From Trueperaceae bacterium (GTDB taxonomy: Bacteria > Deinococcota > Deinococci > Deinococcales > Trueperaceae): a stretch of DNA of 17,991 bases. The notes beneath the pieces are model-generated. The model made no database searches, had not been told where the DNA came from, and saw only the letters and a program-made list of their open reading frames with translations. Of the stretch, positions 7,390 through 14,880 are shown piece by piece. The translations under genes and the position numbers were made by a program. Within the stretch, counting starts at the first letter, position 1. Each line of letters starts with the position of its first letter. The DNA lies in contig SLSM01000076.1 in the NCBI GenBank assembly GCA_007130445.1, forward strand, positions 1-17,991, read 5' to 3'.

Positions 7390-7455
7390 GCGCGAGCCGC
7401 GGCGGCGCCGTACCGATCGACCCCGATACGGACGCGGTCTCGCCGTTCGAGCGGT

Positions 7456-7461
7456 TAGGTT
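7456..7461 (+). promoter_or_regulatory. -10 box TAGGTT of the SARP-like regulator gene
   Basis: TAGGTT, then GGCCAG (6 nt), then the ATG at 7468. A TCGAGCG heptamer, similar to a SARP half-site, lies just upstream at 7447-7453. It has no partner 11 bp away and the spacing to the -10 is wrong, so autoregulation is not claimed. Confidence 0.45.
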
Positions 7462-7467
7462 GGCCAG

Positions 7468-10400
7468 ATGTCAGGTCCACGGCTGATCGCGCGGCTCCTG
7501 GGCGCCCCGGCGTTCTCCTGGGGCGGTGCACGCGTGGCGCCGCGGGCCGTCAAGGCGCGGGCGCTGCTCGCGTACCTCGCGTGCGCCGATGCCGGCATCT
7601 CGCGCCGCGACCTCGCGGAGCTCCTGTGGGAGCCAGGGCGTGTCGGCAGCGTCCATCAGGCGCTGCACACACTGCGTCGGGCGCCGGGTGGTGAACGCTG
7701 GCTCTCGGTGGGGCCGGGCCCCGTGCGCCTGCACGTCAGGTGCGACGTCACCGTCTTCGAGCGCCTCGTCGGGCGCGGCCGCCACGGCACCGCCCTGGCG
7801 CTGTGGGGCGGCGCGCCGTTCGATGGGGTCCGGGTACCCGGAGCCCCGGCGTTCGAGGATTGGCTCGGATTCGAGCGCATGCGGCTCGAGGACCTGCGGC
7901 GCGACGCGCTCCGCGGCGAGTCGCGCCGCCTGGCGGCGGCCGGCGCCGACGCGGAGGCCATCGGCGTGGCGACGACGCTGCTGCGCCTCGACCCGCTCGA
8001 CGAGTCCGCGCACCGCTTCGTCGTGCGCCTGCATCTGCAGCGGGGCGACGTGCGGGCCGCGCGTGTCCAGTACGAGGCGTGCCGTGCGCTGCTCTTCCGT
8101 GAGCTCGCCGTGGCCCCGTTGCCCGAGACGAGCGAGTTGGGCGACGCCATCGCGGCGGCCGAGCGTGCCATTCGGGAGCACACGCCGCTCGACACGATCG
8201 CCAGGACCCCGCCGGCCCTGCTCCGTCCGGGCGCCCTCGTCGGCCGGACCGAGGAGCTCGAGGCCGTCCGCCGCGCGTGGTCCGAGGGCCTGATCGTGCT
8301 GTTGGTCGCCGCGCCGGGGGCCGGTACGAGCCGGCTTGCGCTCGACGCCGCCGAAGGGCGCGGGCGGTACCTGGTCCTGGAGGGCCGTCCTGGCGACCTG
8401 GGCGTTCCCTACACCAGCCTCGTCAGGGCCGTCGAGGCGCTCCTGCATGCCGTGGACGACGCAGCGCTGCCGAGGTGGGCGCGCGACGAGCTGGCTCGCG
8501 TGGCGACCGACCCGGCGGCGGGCGACGGCGCGAGCGACACCGGTCCGATCACGTTCGCCCGCGTCGGGCCGGCCGTGGCCGCCGCCCTGCGTGCCCTCGG
8601 TCCGTCGCTCGCCACGGTGGTGATCGACGACCTGCACGCGTTCGACGAGGACAGCCGGCGCGTGGTCCTGGCGGCCCTCGGAGAGGACGGCGCCCACCGC
8701 CCCGCCGTGGTGGTCACGGCGCGAGAGGGGGCCCTCGCCGCCCCGGACGCGCGCAGCGTGGGTGCCCTGTGTGCGAAGGGCATGGCCGTCGTGATCGACC
8801 TGCCGCCGCTCGACGCCGCCGCCATCGAGGCGCTGCTGGCGGCCGTCGGGATCGACGACGGCGAGGTGTTGGCGGACGACCTCGTGCGGTTCACGGGGGG
8901 CAACCCCCTGTTCGTGGTCGAGGTGCTCAAGGACCTCCACGCCGCCGGTCGGTTGCGGACCGCCGTGGGCCTCCCCGCCGGCCTGGAAGCGCCCGATCGC
9001 GTCGCGTGGACGCTGGAGCGTCGCCTCGACGATCTCGATCGCGAGGCCCTGCGCGCCGTACGTGTGCTGGCGCTCGCCCCCGACGCGAGCGCCGAGCTCG
9101 TGGCCGAGGTGCTCGACCTGGACGAGCACCGCGTGGCCGAGGCGCTCGGCGCCGCGGAGGGCGCGGGCGTGCTCGCGGACGGTGCCTTCACGCACACGCT
9201 GGCGCAGGAAGCCGTGGAGGCCCACGCCCCCGTGTCCGTTCGACGCCTGCTGCATCGTCGCTTGGCCGCTGCCCTCGCCACGCGCGGCGCCCCGGTGGGC
9301 GTGGTCGCGTGGCATCGGCTCGAGGCTGCCGACGACGCCGCGGCGGCCGCACCGGTCTTGCAGGCCGCCGCCGAGGCCGCGCTGCGGATCGGCCCGTCGC
9401 GGCAGGCCATGCGGTGGTTGGAGCGTTTGGTGGCGAGCATCGACGATGGCTCGGAGCACTACGCGCGTGCGCTGCTGTGGCTCGGCTCGGCGCGTGGGAA
9501 GCTCGATCTGGAGCGCGCCCAACGCGAGGTCGAGGCCGCGCTCGACGCCGCAGATCGACATGGGCACGCGTCGATCGCGTTGGAGGCGCTGTTCACGCTG
9601 GCGCGGCTGGCGCGGACGGCCGGTGCATACGCGCGCTCCGCCGCGCTCCTCGACGACGCGGTCCAGCGCTCCGGTCGTCCCACGCCGGTGAAGATCACGA
9701 TCGACCGGCACTGGGTGACGTTCCACCTGGCGTGGGCGCGTGGCGAGCTCGAAGCGGCCGAAGCGAGCCTCGAGGCCCTCGCGGCGCTCGTCCCGGACGA
9801 CGCCGACCTGGCGTACGAGCGCAGCACCCTCGACTGGCACATGGGTCGCCTGGCGCGCTGTGCGGCGCGGCTCGCCGCGATCGACCGCTCCGAACTCGAC
9901 GCTGCCATCAGCGGCCATGTCGATCACATGGCCGGGCTCGCCGCATGGGCGCTCGGTTGGCCGCTGCGCTCCGAAGCCTTCCTGGTCCGGGCGCTGGCGA
10001 CGTTCGAGGCCTTGGGCGACGTACAGCACGAGATCCTCGTACGGAACGGCGTGGCGCTGGCGCTGGCGGGGGCGGGCCGCTTCGACGAGGGGCGCGCGCA
10101 CGCGCTGCGGGCAGGGCGCCTGGTGCGCGTGCACGGCACGCCGCTCTTCGCGGCCGACGCCGCCAGCAGGCGCGCCCTGATCGCCCTGCACTGCGACGAG
10201 GCCGGCGACGCGTTGCGCGCGTTGCACGAAGCCTGGGACGCCGTGGAGGGCGTGACCGACCCGTACCGTCGCAGCACCATCCTGAGCGTCTGGGCGGGCG
10301 CGTCGGCGGCCGTCGGCGACGCCGAGGGTGCCCTGGCCGCCGCGAGCGAGGCGCTGGCGTTGGCCGAGCGCATCGGGCAGCCGCTGGCGCGCGTCATCGC

Positions 10401-10746
10401 GGAGCGGGCGCGCAGCGTGGCCGATCGCTACGTCGGCGACATGGACGGCGCCGCCGAGTACGCCGAGCGCTCGGCGCGGCGTGCGGAGCGCCATGGGATG
10501 GTCGAGCAGCAGGGGCACGCGCTGGTGATGCAGGCGCGCGCGCTCGAGGCGGCGGGTCGTGCCGGAGCGAGCGACCTCGCCGTTACGGCGCGAGCCATCG
10601 GGCGGGACCGGGCGTTGCCGCATCTGGCGTGGCTGGCCGGCAACGTGCTGGTGCGCTCGGGCGACGACGGCGCGGTCGCGGAGGTCGGGCACCTCGGCAC
10701 GCGCTTGCGCGCGCGCTCGCCCAGCGGTCGTCTCCTGGACTTGTGA
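7468..10746 (+). CDS. SARP-like (BTAD domain) transcriptional regulator with AAA and helical-repeat regions
   Basis: 1092 residues. Residues 5-92 form an OmpR-like winged helix (AVKARALLAYLA, ISRRDLAELLW, VHQALHTLRR). Residues 94-232 are the BTAD domain (DVTVFERL, ALALWGGAPFDGV, ALRGESRRLAA, RLDPLDESAHR, GDVRAARVQYEACRALLFRELAVAP). From about 255 (LVGRTEELEAV) comes an STAND/AAA ATPase domain. Walker A is degenerate: A281-A-P-G-A-G-T287-S, with Thr in place of the catalytic Lys. Walker B VVIDD (384-388) and FTGGNPLFVVEVL (475-487) are kept. From about 600 to the end the protein is Ala-rich helical, TPR-like. Such proteins activate transcription from direct repeats. The target is probably the operon directly downstream. 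No LuxR HTH is seen at the C-terminus. Confidence 0.92.
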   Translation: MSGPRLIARLLGAPAFSWGGARVAPRAVKARALLAYLACADAGISRRDLAELLWEPGRVGSVHQALHTLRRAPGGERWLSVGPGPVRLHVRCDVTVFERLVGRGRHGTALALWGGAPFDGVRVPGAPAFEDWLGFERMRLEDLRRDALRGESRRLAAAGADAEAIGVATTLLRLDPLDESAHRFVVRLHLQRGDVRAARVQYEACRALLFRELAVAPLPETSELGDAIAAAERAIREHTPLDTIARTPPALLRPGALVGRTEELEAVRRAWSEGLIVLLVAAPGAGTSRLALDAAEGRGRYLVLEGRPGDLGVPYTSLVRAVEALLHAVDDAALPRWARDELARVATDPAAGDGASDTGPITFARVGPAVAAALRALGPSLATVVIDDLHAFDEDSRRVVLAALGEDGAHRPAVVVTAREGALAAPDARSVGALCAKGMAVVIDLPPLDAAAIEALLAAVGIDDGEVLADDLVRFTGGNPLFVVEVLKDLHAAGRLRTAVGLPAGLEAPDRVAWTLERRLDDLDREALRAVRVLALAPDASAELVAEVLDLDEHRVAEALGAAEGAGVLADGAFTHTLAQEAVEAHAPVSVRRLLHRRLAAALATRGAPVGVVAWHRLEAADDAAAAAPVLQAAAEAALRIGPSRQAMRWLERLVASIDDGSEHYARALLWLGSARGKLDLERAQREVEAALDAADRHGHASIALEALFTLARLARTAGAYARSAALLDDAVQRSGRPTPVKITIDRHWVTFHLAWARGELEAAEASLEALAALVPDDADLAYERSTLDWHMGRLARCAARLAAIDRSELDAAISGHVDHMAGLAAWALGWPLRSEAFLVRALATFEALGDVQHEILVRNGVALALAGAGRFDEGRAHALRAGRLVRVHGTPLFAADAASRRALIALHCDEAGDALRALHEAWDAVEGVTDPYRRSTILSVWAGASAAVGDAEGALAAASEALALAERIGQPLARVIAERARSVADRYVGDMDGAAEYAERSARRAERHGMVEQQGHALVMQARALEAAGRAGASDLAVTARAIGRDRALPHLAWLAGNVLVRSGDDGAVAEVGHLGTRLRARSPSGRLLDL

Positions 10747-10765
10747 CGGTCGTCCCAGCCGAGTT

Positions 10766-10797
10766 TTGAGGCCCGTTTGAGGCGCGCCTCCTACCCT
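10766..10797 (+). promoter_or_regulatory. SARP-type operator (two TTGAGGC heptamers) with -10 box TACCCT
   Basis: Two identical heptamers TTGAGGC lie at 10766-10772 and 10777-10783, 11 bp start to start with a 4-bp spacer. Exactly 8 bp separate the second heptamer from TACCCT at 10792-10797. After TGCGAC (6 nt) the GTG at 10804 begins. Heptamer repeats with 11-bp periodicity, the 3' copy 8 bp from the -10, are the described architecture of SARP targets such as ActII-ORF4 sites, where they replace the -35. A SARP-like gene ends 20 bp upstream of the first heptamer. Binding is inferred. Confidence 0.65.
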
Positions 10798-10803
10798 TGC
10801 GAC

Positions 10804-11028
10804 GTGCGAGAGGAAGCGCGTTACGTCCTGTACCTGTGGCGCGACGGCCGAGGAGACGGCGCCTGGCGCGCCAGCTTGACCGACGTCCGCACGCACCGCG
10901 TGCGGCGGTTCCGCGACACCGCGGGCCTACAGGCCTTCCTGGACGAACGCACCGCTCGCTCGCGCCCCCTCGCTGACGCCGGCACGCCCGCCACGCGTGC
11001 GGCCGACGACGACGAGGGCGACGCCTGA
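10804..11028 (+). CDS. Small conserved-looking protein of unknown function
   Basis: 74 residues from the GTG at 10804; an in-frame TTG at 10777 falls inside the operator and is rejected. The fold core is a short beta-rich segment, RYVLYLWRDG...GAWRASLTDVRT, followed by HRVRRFRDTAGLQAFLDERT, and then an acidic, disordered tail (DDDEGDA). From memory, small proteins with this pattern (VLRLW...WRASL...RF..LEALFAFL) occur next to BTAD regulators in Deinococcota and Chloroflexota, without known function; this is recall, not a search. There is no signal peptide. The stop codon overlaps the Shine-Dalgarno of the lipoprotein gene, so the two are translationally coupled. It may be a partner or co-regulator of the upstream regulator (inference). 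Confidence 0.8.
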   Translation: MREEARYVLYLWRDGRGDGAWRASLTDVRTHRVRRFRDTAGLQAFLDERTARSRPLADAGTPATRAADDDEGDA

Positions 11029-11037
11029 GGAGGCCCG

Positions 11038-13236
11038 ATGCACGTCTCACGTTCCATCCGCCCGACCGACCGCGGCTACCGACCGAGCCGCCGTGGCGCG
11101 CTGCGCGCCACGGCGTTCGCCCTCGCGGCGCTGCTCGTCGCCGCCTGCGGCGCACCCGGCAACGGGGGCGCCCCATCGGGATCGCTCACGATCGCCCCCG
11201 CCTCGCTCGAACTCGGCGTCGGCGCCGACGACACGCTCGTGGCCAGCCTCGACGGTACGCCGACGTCCAACGTGACCTGGGCCAGCCTCGACGGTGCCAT
11301 CGCCAGCGTCGACACGTCCGGTGTCGTCACCGGCGTTGCCGCCGGTTCGACCTCGATCACGGCGACGAGCAGCGCTGGCGCGACGGCCGAGGCGAGTGTG
11401 AGCGTCGTGGCGTGCGCCGCACCGACCCAGATCGACGCCAACGTCACGGTCCCCACCACCTGGACCGCGCAGGGCTTCGGCTGCACCGACTACCTCGTCC
11501 TGAACCCGATCGACGTCACCGACAGCCTCACGGTCGATGCCGGTACCGTCGTCCGCTTCGCGGAGGAGGCCGGACTGCGCGTGACGAGCCCGAGCGGTTC
11601 GCTCGCCGCCATCGGCAGCGCCGGTACCGTGGTGCGCTTCGCGGGGACGCAGAGCACGCCCGGCTGGTGGCGCGGCATCGAGATGTGGCGCAGCGGCGAC
11701 GTCACCTCGAGCAGCCTCGACCACGTCCGCATCGAGCACGCGGGCTTCACCGACCCCACCGACCCCGACGACCCGGCCATCTCCCTCCAGCTCGGCAGGC
11801 CCGGGACCACCGACGTGAGCGACGTCAACGTGATCGCGATCGCCAACACGACGATCCGCAACGGGGCCGGGTTCGGTCTCTACGCCTCACGCTTCTCGCA
11901 GGTCGCTTCGTTCGCCGGCAACACCATCACCGGCCACGCCGATGCGCCCGTACGGGCGTCGGCCCGCAACTCCGGCTTCCTCGACGGGGTCAGCGACCTC
12001 ACCGGCAACGCGAACGACTACGTGCTGATCGACGGCGACGAGCGGATCGCCGTGACGGGCCAGGTCAACGCCATCACCGAGCCCATCACGTGGACGCGGT
12101 TGGCGTCGGACGTGCCGTACCGCTTCGACGGCGTGGCGAGGGTGGAGGCCGAGCTCACCGTCGCCCCCGGTGTGACGGTCGAGTTCGTCGCCGACGGCGA
12201 GCTGCGCGTCACCGAGGGTGGCCGCATCGTCGCCGACGGCACGTCGGCCGCTCCGATCACCTTCACCGGCAGCGAGCGCGTGCCCGGCCACTGGAACGGC
12301 ATCATCGTCTGGCGCACCGACGAGGACGCGCACAGCGTCCTCGACCACGTGACCATCGAGTACGCCGGCGGCGAGCCGGAGACTCCCGACTTCGCCGTCT
12401 ACGGCTACAACCTCGTCCTGGGGTCGCCGACGTCGGACACGACCGCGAACGCGCTGCTGACGACACTCACCAACACCACGCTCCGCCACGGCGCCGGCTA
12501 CGGCCTCTACCTCTCGCACGGGTCGACGTTCGTCCCGGACGGCTTCGCGAACAACACCCTGATCGACAACGCACTGGGCGCTGCGCACGTCTCGGCGCAG
12601 GCGGCGCGCTGGCTCGACGCCGACACGACGTACGCCGGCAACGGCGATGACCACGTGCTCCTGGACGCTACGGACTCGCCGACGGACAACGTCGTCGACG
12701 ACGCCACCTGGCCCGCGCTCGGCGACGGCGTGCGCTACCTGGTCGACGGTGTGATCGACCTTCGTGCCGTCCTGACCATCGCACCCGGCGTCACGCTGTC
12801 GTTCCTCGAGGACACGGGCATCTTCGCCCAAGACGAGGACGCCGGGATCGTCGCCGCTGGCAGTTCCGCGAGCCCGATCGTGCTCACCGGCGAGACGCCG
12901 GTCGGCGGCTCCTGGTACGGCGTGTACCTGCGCCAAGCGCGCATGGCCGGCAACGTCATGGACCACGTCACCATCGCCTACGGTGGCGGCGAGTTCGATG
13001 GCGGGGTCACGGGCTGGGTGGATAGCGGGAGGACGTTCAACCTGTCGATCGGACAGAACCCGATCAACGAGGTCGCGCAGATGCTCGTGACCAACAGCAC
13101 CTTCAGTGACGCGGGCGTCTCGGGTTCCGGCAGCGGGTACGGGCTCTACGTCAGCTCCGGGTCGATCGTCAACCTCGACGCCTGTAGCGCGAACACCTTC
13201 ACCGACAATCAGCAGGGTTGCCTGATCGACGACTGA
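11038..13236 (+). CDS. Surface lipoprotein with BIG2 domain and three beta-helix modules
   Basis: 732 residues; GAGGAGG at 11027-11033, spacer 4 nt. A basic N-terminus (to R23), a hydrophobic stretch and the lipobox VAAC with C37 mark a lipoprotein. Residues 48-125 are a bacterial Ig-like BIG2 domain (LTIAPASLELGVGADDTLVA ... VTGVAAGSTSITATS). Three modules of about 185-205 residues follow (roughly 150-333, 336-543 and 549-732). Each contains LT(V/I)xxGxxxxF, a G-x-W-x-G block followed by LDHV/MDHV-x-IxxxGG, and NTT(I/L)R.GAG(F/Y)GLY(A/L)S. This is characteristic of right-handed parallel beta-helix proteins. Four further Cys (C126, C149, C716 and C728) bracket the helix and could form capping disulfides. 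Adhesion, glycan binding or enzyme activity are all possible; no catalytic residues are recognised. Confidence 0.9.
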   Translation: MHVSRSIRPTDRGYRPSRRGALRATAFALAALLVAACGAPGNGGAPSGSLTIAPASLELGVGADDTLVASLDGTPTSNVTWASLDGAIASVDTSGVVTGVAAGSTSITATSSAGATAEASVSVVACAAPTQIDANVTVPTTWTAQGFGCTDYLVLNPIDVTDSLTVDAGTVVRFAEEAGLRVTSPSGSLAAIGSAGTVVRFAGTQSTPGWWRGIEMWRSGDVTSSSLDHVRIEHAGFTDPTDPDDPAISLQLGRPGTTDVSDVNVIAIANTTIRNGAGFGLYASRFSQVASFAGNTITGHADAPVRASARNSGFLDGVSDLTGNANDYVLIDGDERIAVTGQVNAITEPITWTRLASDVPYRFDGVARVEAELTVAPGVTVEFVADGELRVTEGGRIVADGTSAAPITFTGSERVPGHWNGIIVWRTDEDAHSVLDHVTIEYAGGEPETPDFAVYGYNLVLGSPTSDTTANALLTTLTNTTLRHGAGYGLYLSHGSTFVPDGFANNTLIDNALGAAHVSAQAARWLDADTTYAGNGDDHVLLDATDSPTDNVVDDATWPALGDGVRYLVDGVIDLRAVLTIAPGVTLSFLEDTGIFAQDEDAGIVAAGSSASPIVLTGETPVGGSWYGVYLRQARMAGNVMDHVTIAYGGGEFDGGVTGWVDSGRTFNLSIGQNPINEVAQMLVTNSTFSDAGVSGSGSGYGLYVSSGSIVNLDACSANTFTDNQQGCLIDD

Positions 13237-13260
13237 TCGCAGCCGGCCATCGACGCTCCC

Positions 13261-13293
13261 GCGCGCCACCGACGTCCTTCGTCGGTGGCGCGC
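13261..13293 (+). terminator. Strong hairpin terminator without a T-tract
   Basis: A perfect 14-bp stem with left arm 13261-13274 and right arm 13280-13293, and a TCCTT loop. It lies 24 bp after the lipoprotein stop. No run of T follows on either strand, so it may act as an RNA 3'-end stabiliser or as a U-less terminator, as often found in GC-rich genomes. Confidence 0.65.
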
Positions 13294-13326
13294 CGCCGTG
13301 CGCCGGGCGGAGCCCGCCGGACGCGC

Positions 13327-13332
13327 TACCAT
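13327..13332 (+). promoter_or_regulatory. -10 box TACCAT of the second methyltransferase gene
   Basis: TACCAT, then CGCCGGT (7 nt), then the ATG at 13340. It supports this start over the in-frame upstream codons, which lie in the terminator region. Confidence 0.5.
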
Positions 13333-13339
13333 CGCCGGT

Positions 13340-14143
13340 ATGGACACACGCAGCGACCTCCCGCGACACGCGACCGTGAACCGCGACCTCTGGAACGGCA
13401 TGGCGGACGACTGGATCGCATCGGGCGAGCGCAACTGGCGGCAGGGGGAGCCGACCTGGGGGACGTGGGGTGTGCCGGAGCGCGACGTCGAGATGCTGCC
13501 GAGCGACATGCGCGGCATGCGCGCCGTCGAACTCGGCTGCGGGACGGGGTACGTGTCGGCCTGGATGGCGCGGCGCGGCGCCGACGTGACGGGGATCGAC
13601 GTGTCGGAGCGCCAGCTCGAGACGGCGCGGCGGCTCGCGGACGAGCACGGCGTGGCGCTCACGCTGCTGCACGGCAGCGCCGAGGCGACGCCGTTCGCCG
13701 ACGAGGCCTTCGACTTCGCCATCAGTGAGTACGGCGCGGCGATCTGGTGCGACCCCGACGTGTGGATCCCGGAGGCGTACCGGATCCTGAAGCCCGGGGG
13801 TCGCCTGGTGTTCCTCGGCAACCACCCGCTGGCCCACGTGTGCGCCCCGCTCGACGGTAGCCTCGTGGGCGAGCGGTTGGTTCGGCCGTACTTCGGCATG
13901 CGGGTGCTGGACTGGACCGAGGTCGAGGTCGACCCCGGCGGCATCGAGTTCTGCCTCGGGCACGCCGACTGGTACGCGCTGTTCCGGCGCGTCGGTTTCG
14001 TCGTCGAGGACTACCGCGAGCTGCGTGCGCCCGAGGGTTTCGTGGGGGACGCGTTCGGCGTGCCCGCGGCGTGGGCAAGCCGCTGGCCGAGCGAGCAGGT
14101 GTGGAAGGTCCGCAAGATCGCCGCGGCGGAGGTGACGGCATGA
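13340..14143 (+). CDS. Class I SAM-dependent methyltransferase (Methyltransf_11 type)
   Basis: 267 residues. The core motifs are intact: motif I AVELGCGTGYVSAW, acidic motif VTGIDVSERQLETARR, LLHGSAEATPFADEAFDFAIS as motifs III and IV, and EAYRILKPGGRLVFLG as the post-motif strand. The N-terminal NRDLWNGMADDWIASGERNW and the C-terminal WYALFRRVGFVVEDYRELRAP are typical of small-molecule or ubiquinone-biosynthesis-like methyltransferases, but the substrate is not predictable. It is cytosolic, with no membrane segments. Its stop overlaps the start of the glyoxalase-like gene (ATGA), so the two are co-translated. Confidence 0.9.
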   Translation: MDTRSDLPRHATVNRDLWNGMADDWIASGERNWRQGEPTWGTWGVPERDVEMLPSDMRGMRAVELGCGTGYVSAWMARRGADVTGIDVSERQLETARRLADEHGVALTLLHGSAEATPFADEAFDFAISEYGAAIWCDPDVWIPEAYRILKPGGRLVFLGNHPLAHVCAPLDGSLVGERLVRPYFGMRVLDWTEVEVDPGGIEFCLGHADWYALFRRVGFVVEDYRELRAPEGFVGDAFGVPAAWASRWPSEQVWKVRKIAAAEVTA

Positions 14144-14805
14144 CGCTCGATCACATCCTCATCGCCGGTCCGGAGCTCGAGCCGCTCGAGGCGCTGGTGC
14201 AGGGGCGCACGGGGGTGACGCCGGTGCGGGGAGGGCGGCACCTGGGGCACGGCACGCACAACGCCTTGGTCGGCCTCGGCGCCGGCCACTACCTCGAGCT
14301 GCTGGCCGTCGACCCTGCGCAGGGCGGCGGACCGTTCGCTGCGTCCATAGCGCACCTGCGCGCCCCGGCGCTCCATACCTGGTGCGCGTTGGAGGGCACG
14401 GCGGCGACGGTCGCCGAGCGTGCCCGCGCGCTCGGCTTGACGCCTCGGCGCGAGCGGATGCAGCGCCGCCGACCCGACCGCAGCATGTTGGTGTGGGAGC
14501 TCGTCTTCCTGGACGGTCACCCGTACGGGCCGCTGGTGCCGTTCTTCATCGACTGGCAGAAGTCGAAGCACCCGTCCGCGGCACTGCCGCGCGGCGTGAC
14601 GCTGGCGTCGCTCACGCTGACGCACCCCGACGCTGACGGTCTCAGCAGCCTGTTGACGAGCCTGGGCGGCGTGCCGGAGCCGGTGCGCGTGGAGCACGGC
14701 GAGGCCCCGGGCATCGCGGCCGAGCTGCGCCACGAGGGCGGCACGTGGACGGTCGAGGGGCCGTCGGCCGCCGGCGACGACCCCACGGCGAGCGGCCCCG
14801 CCTAG
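14140..14805 (+). CDS. Glyoxalase-like (VOC superfamily) protein
   Basis: 221 residues. The ATG lies inside the ATGA overlap with the preceding stop, with GGAGGTG at 14128-14134 and a 5-nt spacer. The N-terminal LDHILIAGPELEPLEALVQ is the first beta-alpha unit of a VOC module, with H5 a potential metal ligand. GHGTHNALVGLGAGHYLELLAVDP (about 36-59) supplies E53. Together these match the Glyoxalase_3 type (PF13468). The second half, LPRGVTLASLTLTHPDADGLSSLL, repeats the fold. Members carry out varied isomerase, dioxygenase or binding functions, so no reaction is assigned. Tight coupling to a methyltransferase suggests a shared small-molecule substrate (inference). Confidence 0.85.
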   Translation: MTLDHILIAGPELEPLEALVQGRTGVTPVRGGRHLGHGTHNALVGLGAGHYLELLAVDPAQGGGPFAASIAHLRAPALHTWCALEGTAATVAERARALGLTPRRERMQRRRPDRSMLVWELVFLDGHPYGPLVPFFIDWQKSKHPSAALPRGVTLASLTLTHPDADGLSSLLTSLGGVPEPVRVEHGEAPGIAAELRHEGGTWTVEGPSAAGDDPTASGPA

Positions 14806-14827
14806 GTCGGGCGGCCTAGGTCGGGCG
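14800..14827. repeat. 14-bp tandem duplication at a stop codon
   Basis: GCCTAGGTCGGGCG occurs twice without a gap, at 14800-14813 and 14814-14827. The first copy contains the TAG stop of the glyoxalase-like gene. It looks like a recent slippage duplication. Confidence 0.75.
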
Positions 14828-14880
14828 CGAGCGGCGCGCCGTCGGCCCGAGGCGGGCGACCGCTCCCGGCCGGGCGCCGC

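Noticed and set aside
7436..7453. SARP half-site TCGAGCG upstream of the regulator's own gene
   Set aside because: Only one heptamer is present, with no partner 11 bp away and only 2 bp to the -10, so the operator geometry is not met.
5527..7458. 643-codon plus-strand frame opposite the MFS and phosphoesterase genes
   Set aside because: The composition is biased (Glu/His/Gln/Arg-rich) with no motifs, and it spans two real minus-strand genes.
7471..10896. Very long open frame (1141 codons) on the minus strand opposite the SARP-like gene
   Set aside because: It is an antisense shadow caused by high GC: the translation is Arg/Gln/His-rich low complexity with no domain, while the plus strand has clear winged-helix, BTAD and AAA motifs.
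11887..13944. 685-codon minus-strand frame opposite the lipoprotein and second methyltransferase
   Set aside because: It crosses two well-supported plus-strand genes and the terminator hairpin, and its translation is compositionally odd with no family features.
14828..14880. Small GC-rich inverted repeats (for example CCCGGCCGGG, and GCCCG with CGGGC) between the convergent glyoxalase-like and DUF4139 genes
   Set aside because: The stems are only 5 bp and are expected by chance at this GC content; they may aid termination but do not merit a terminator call.
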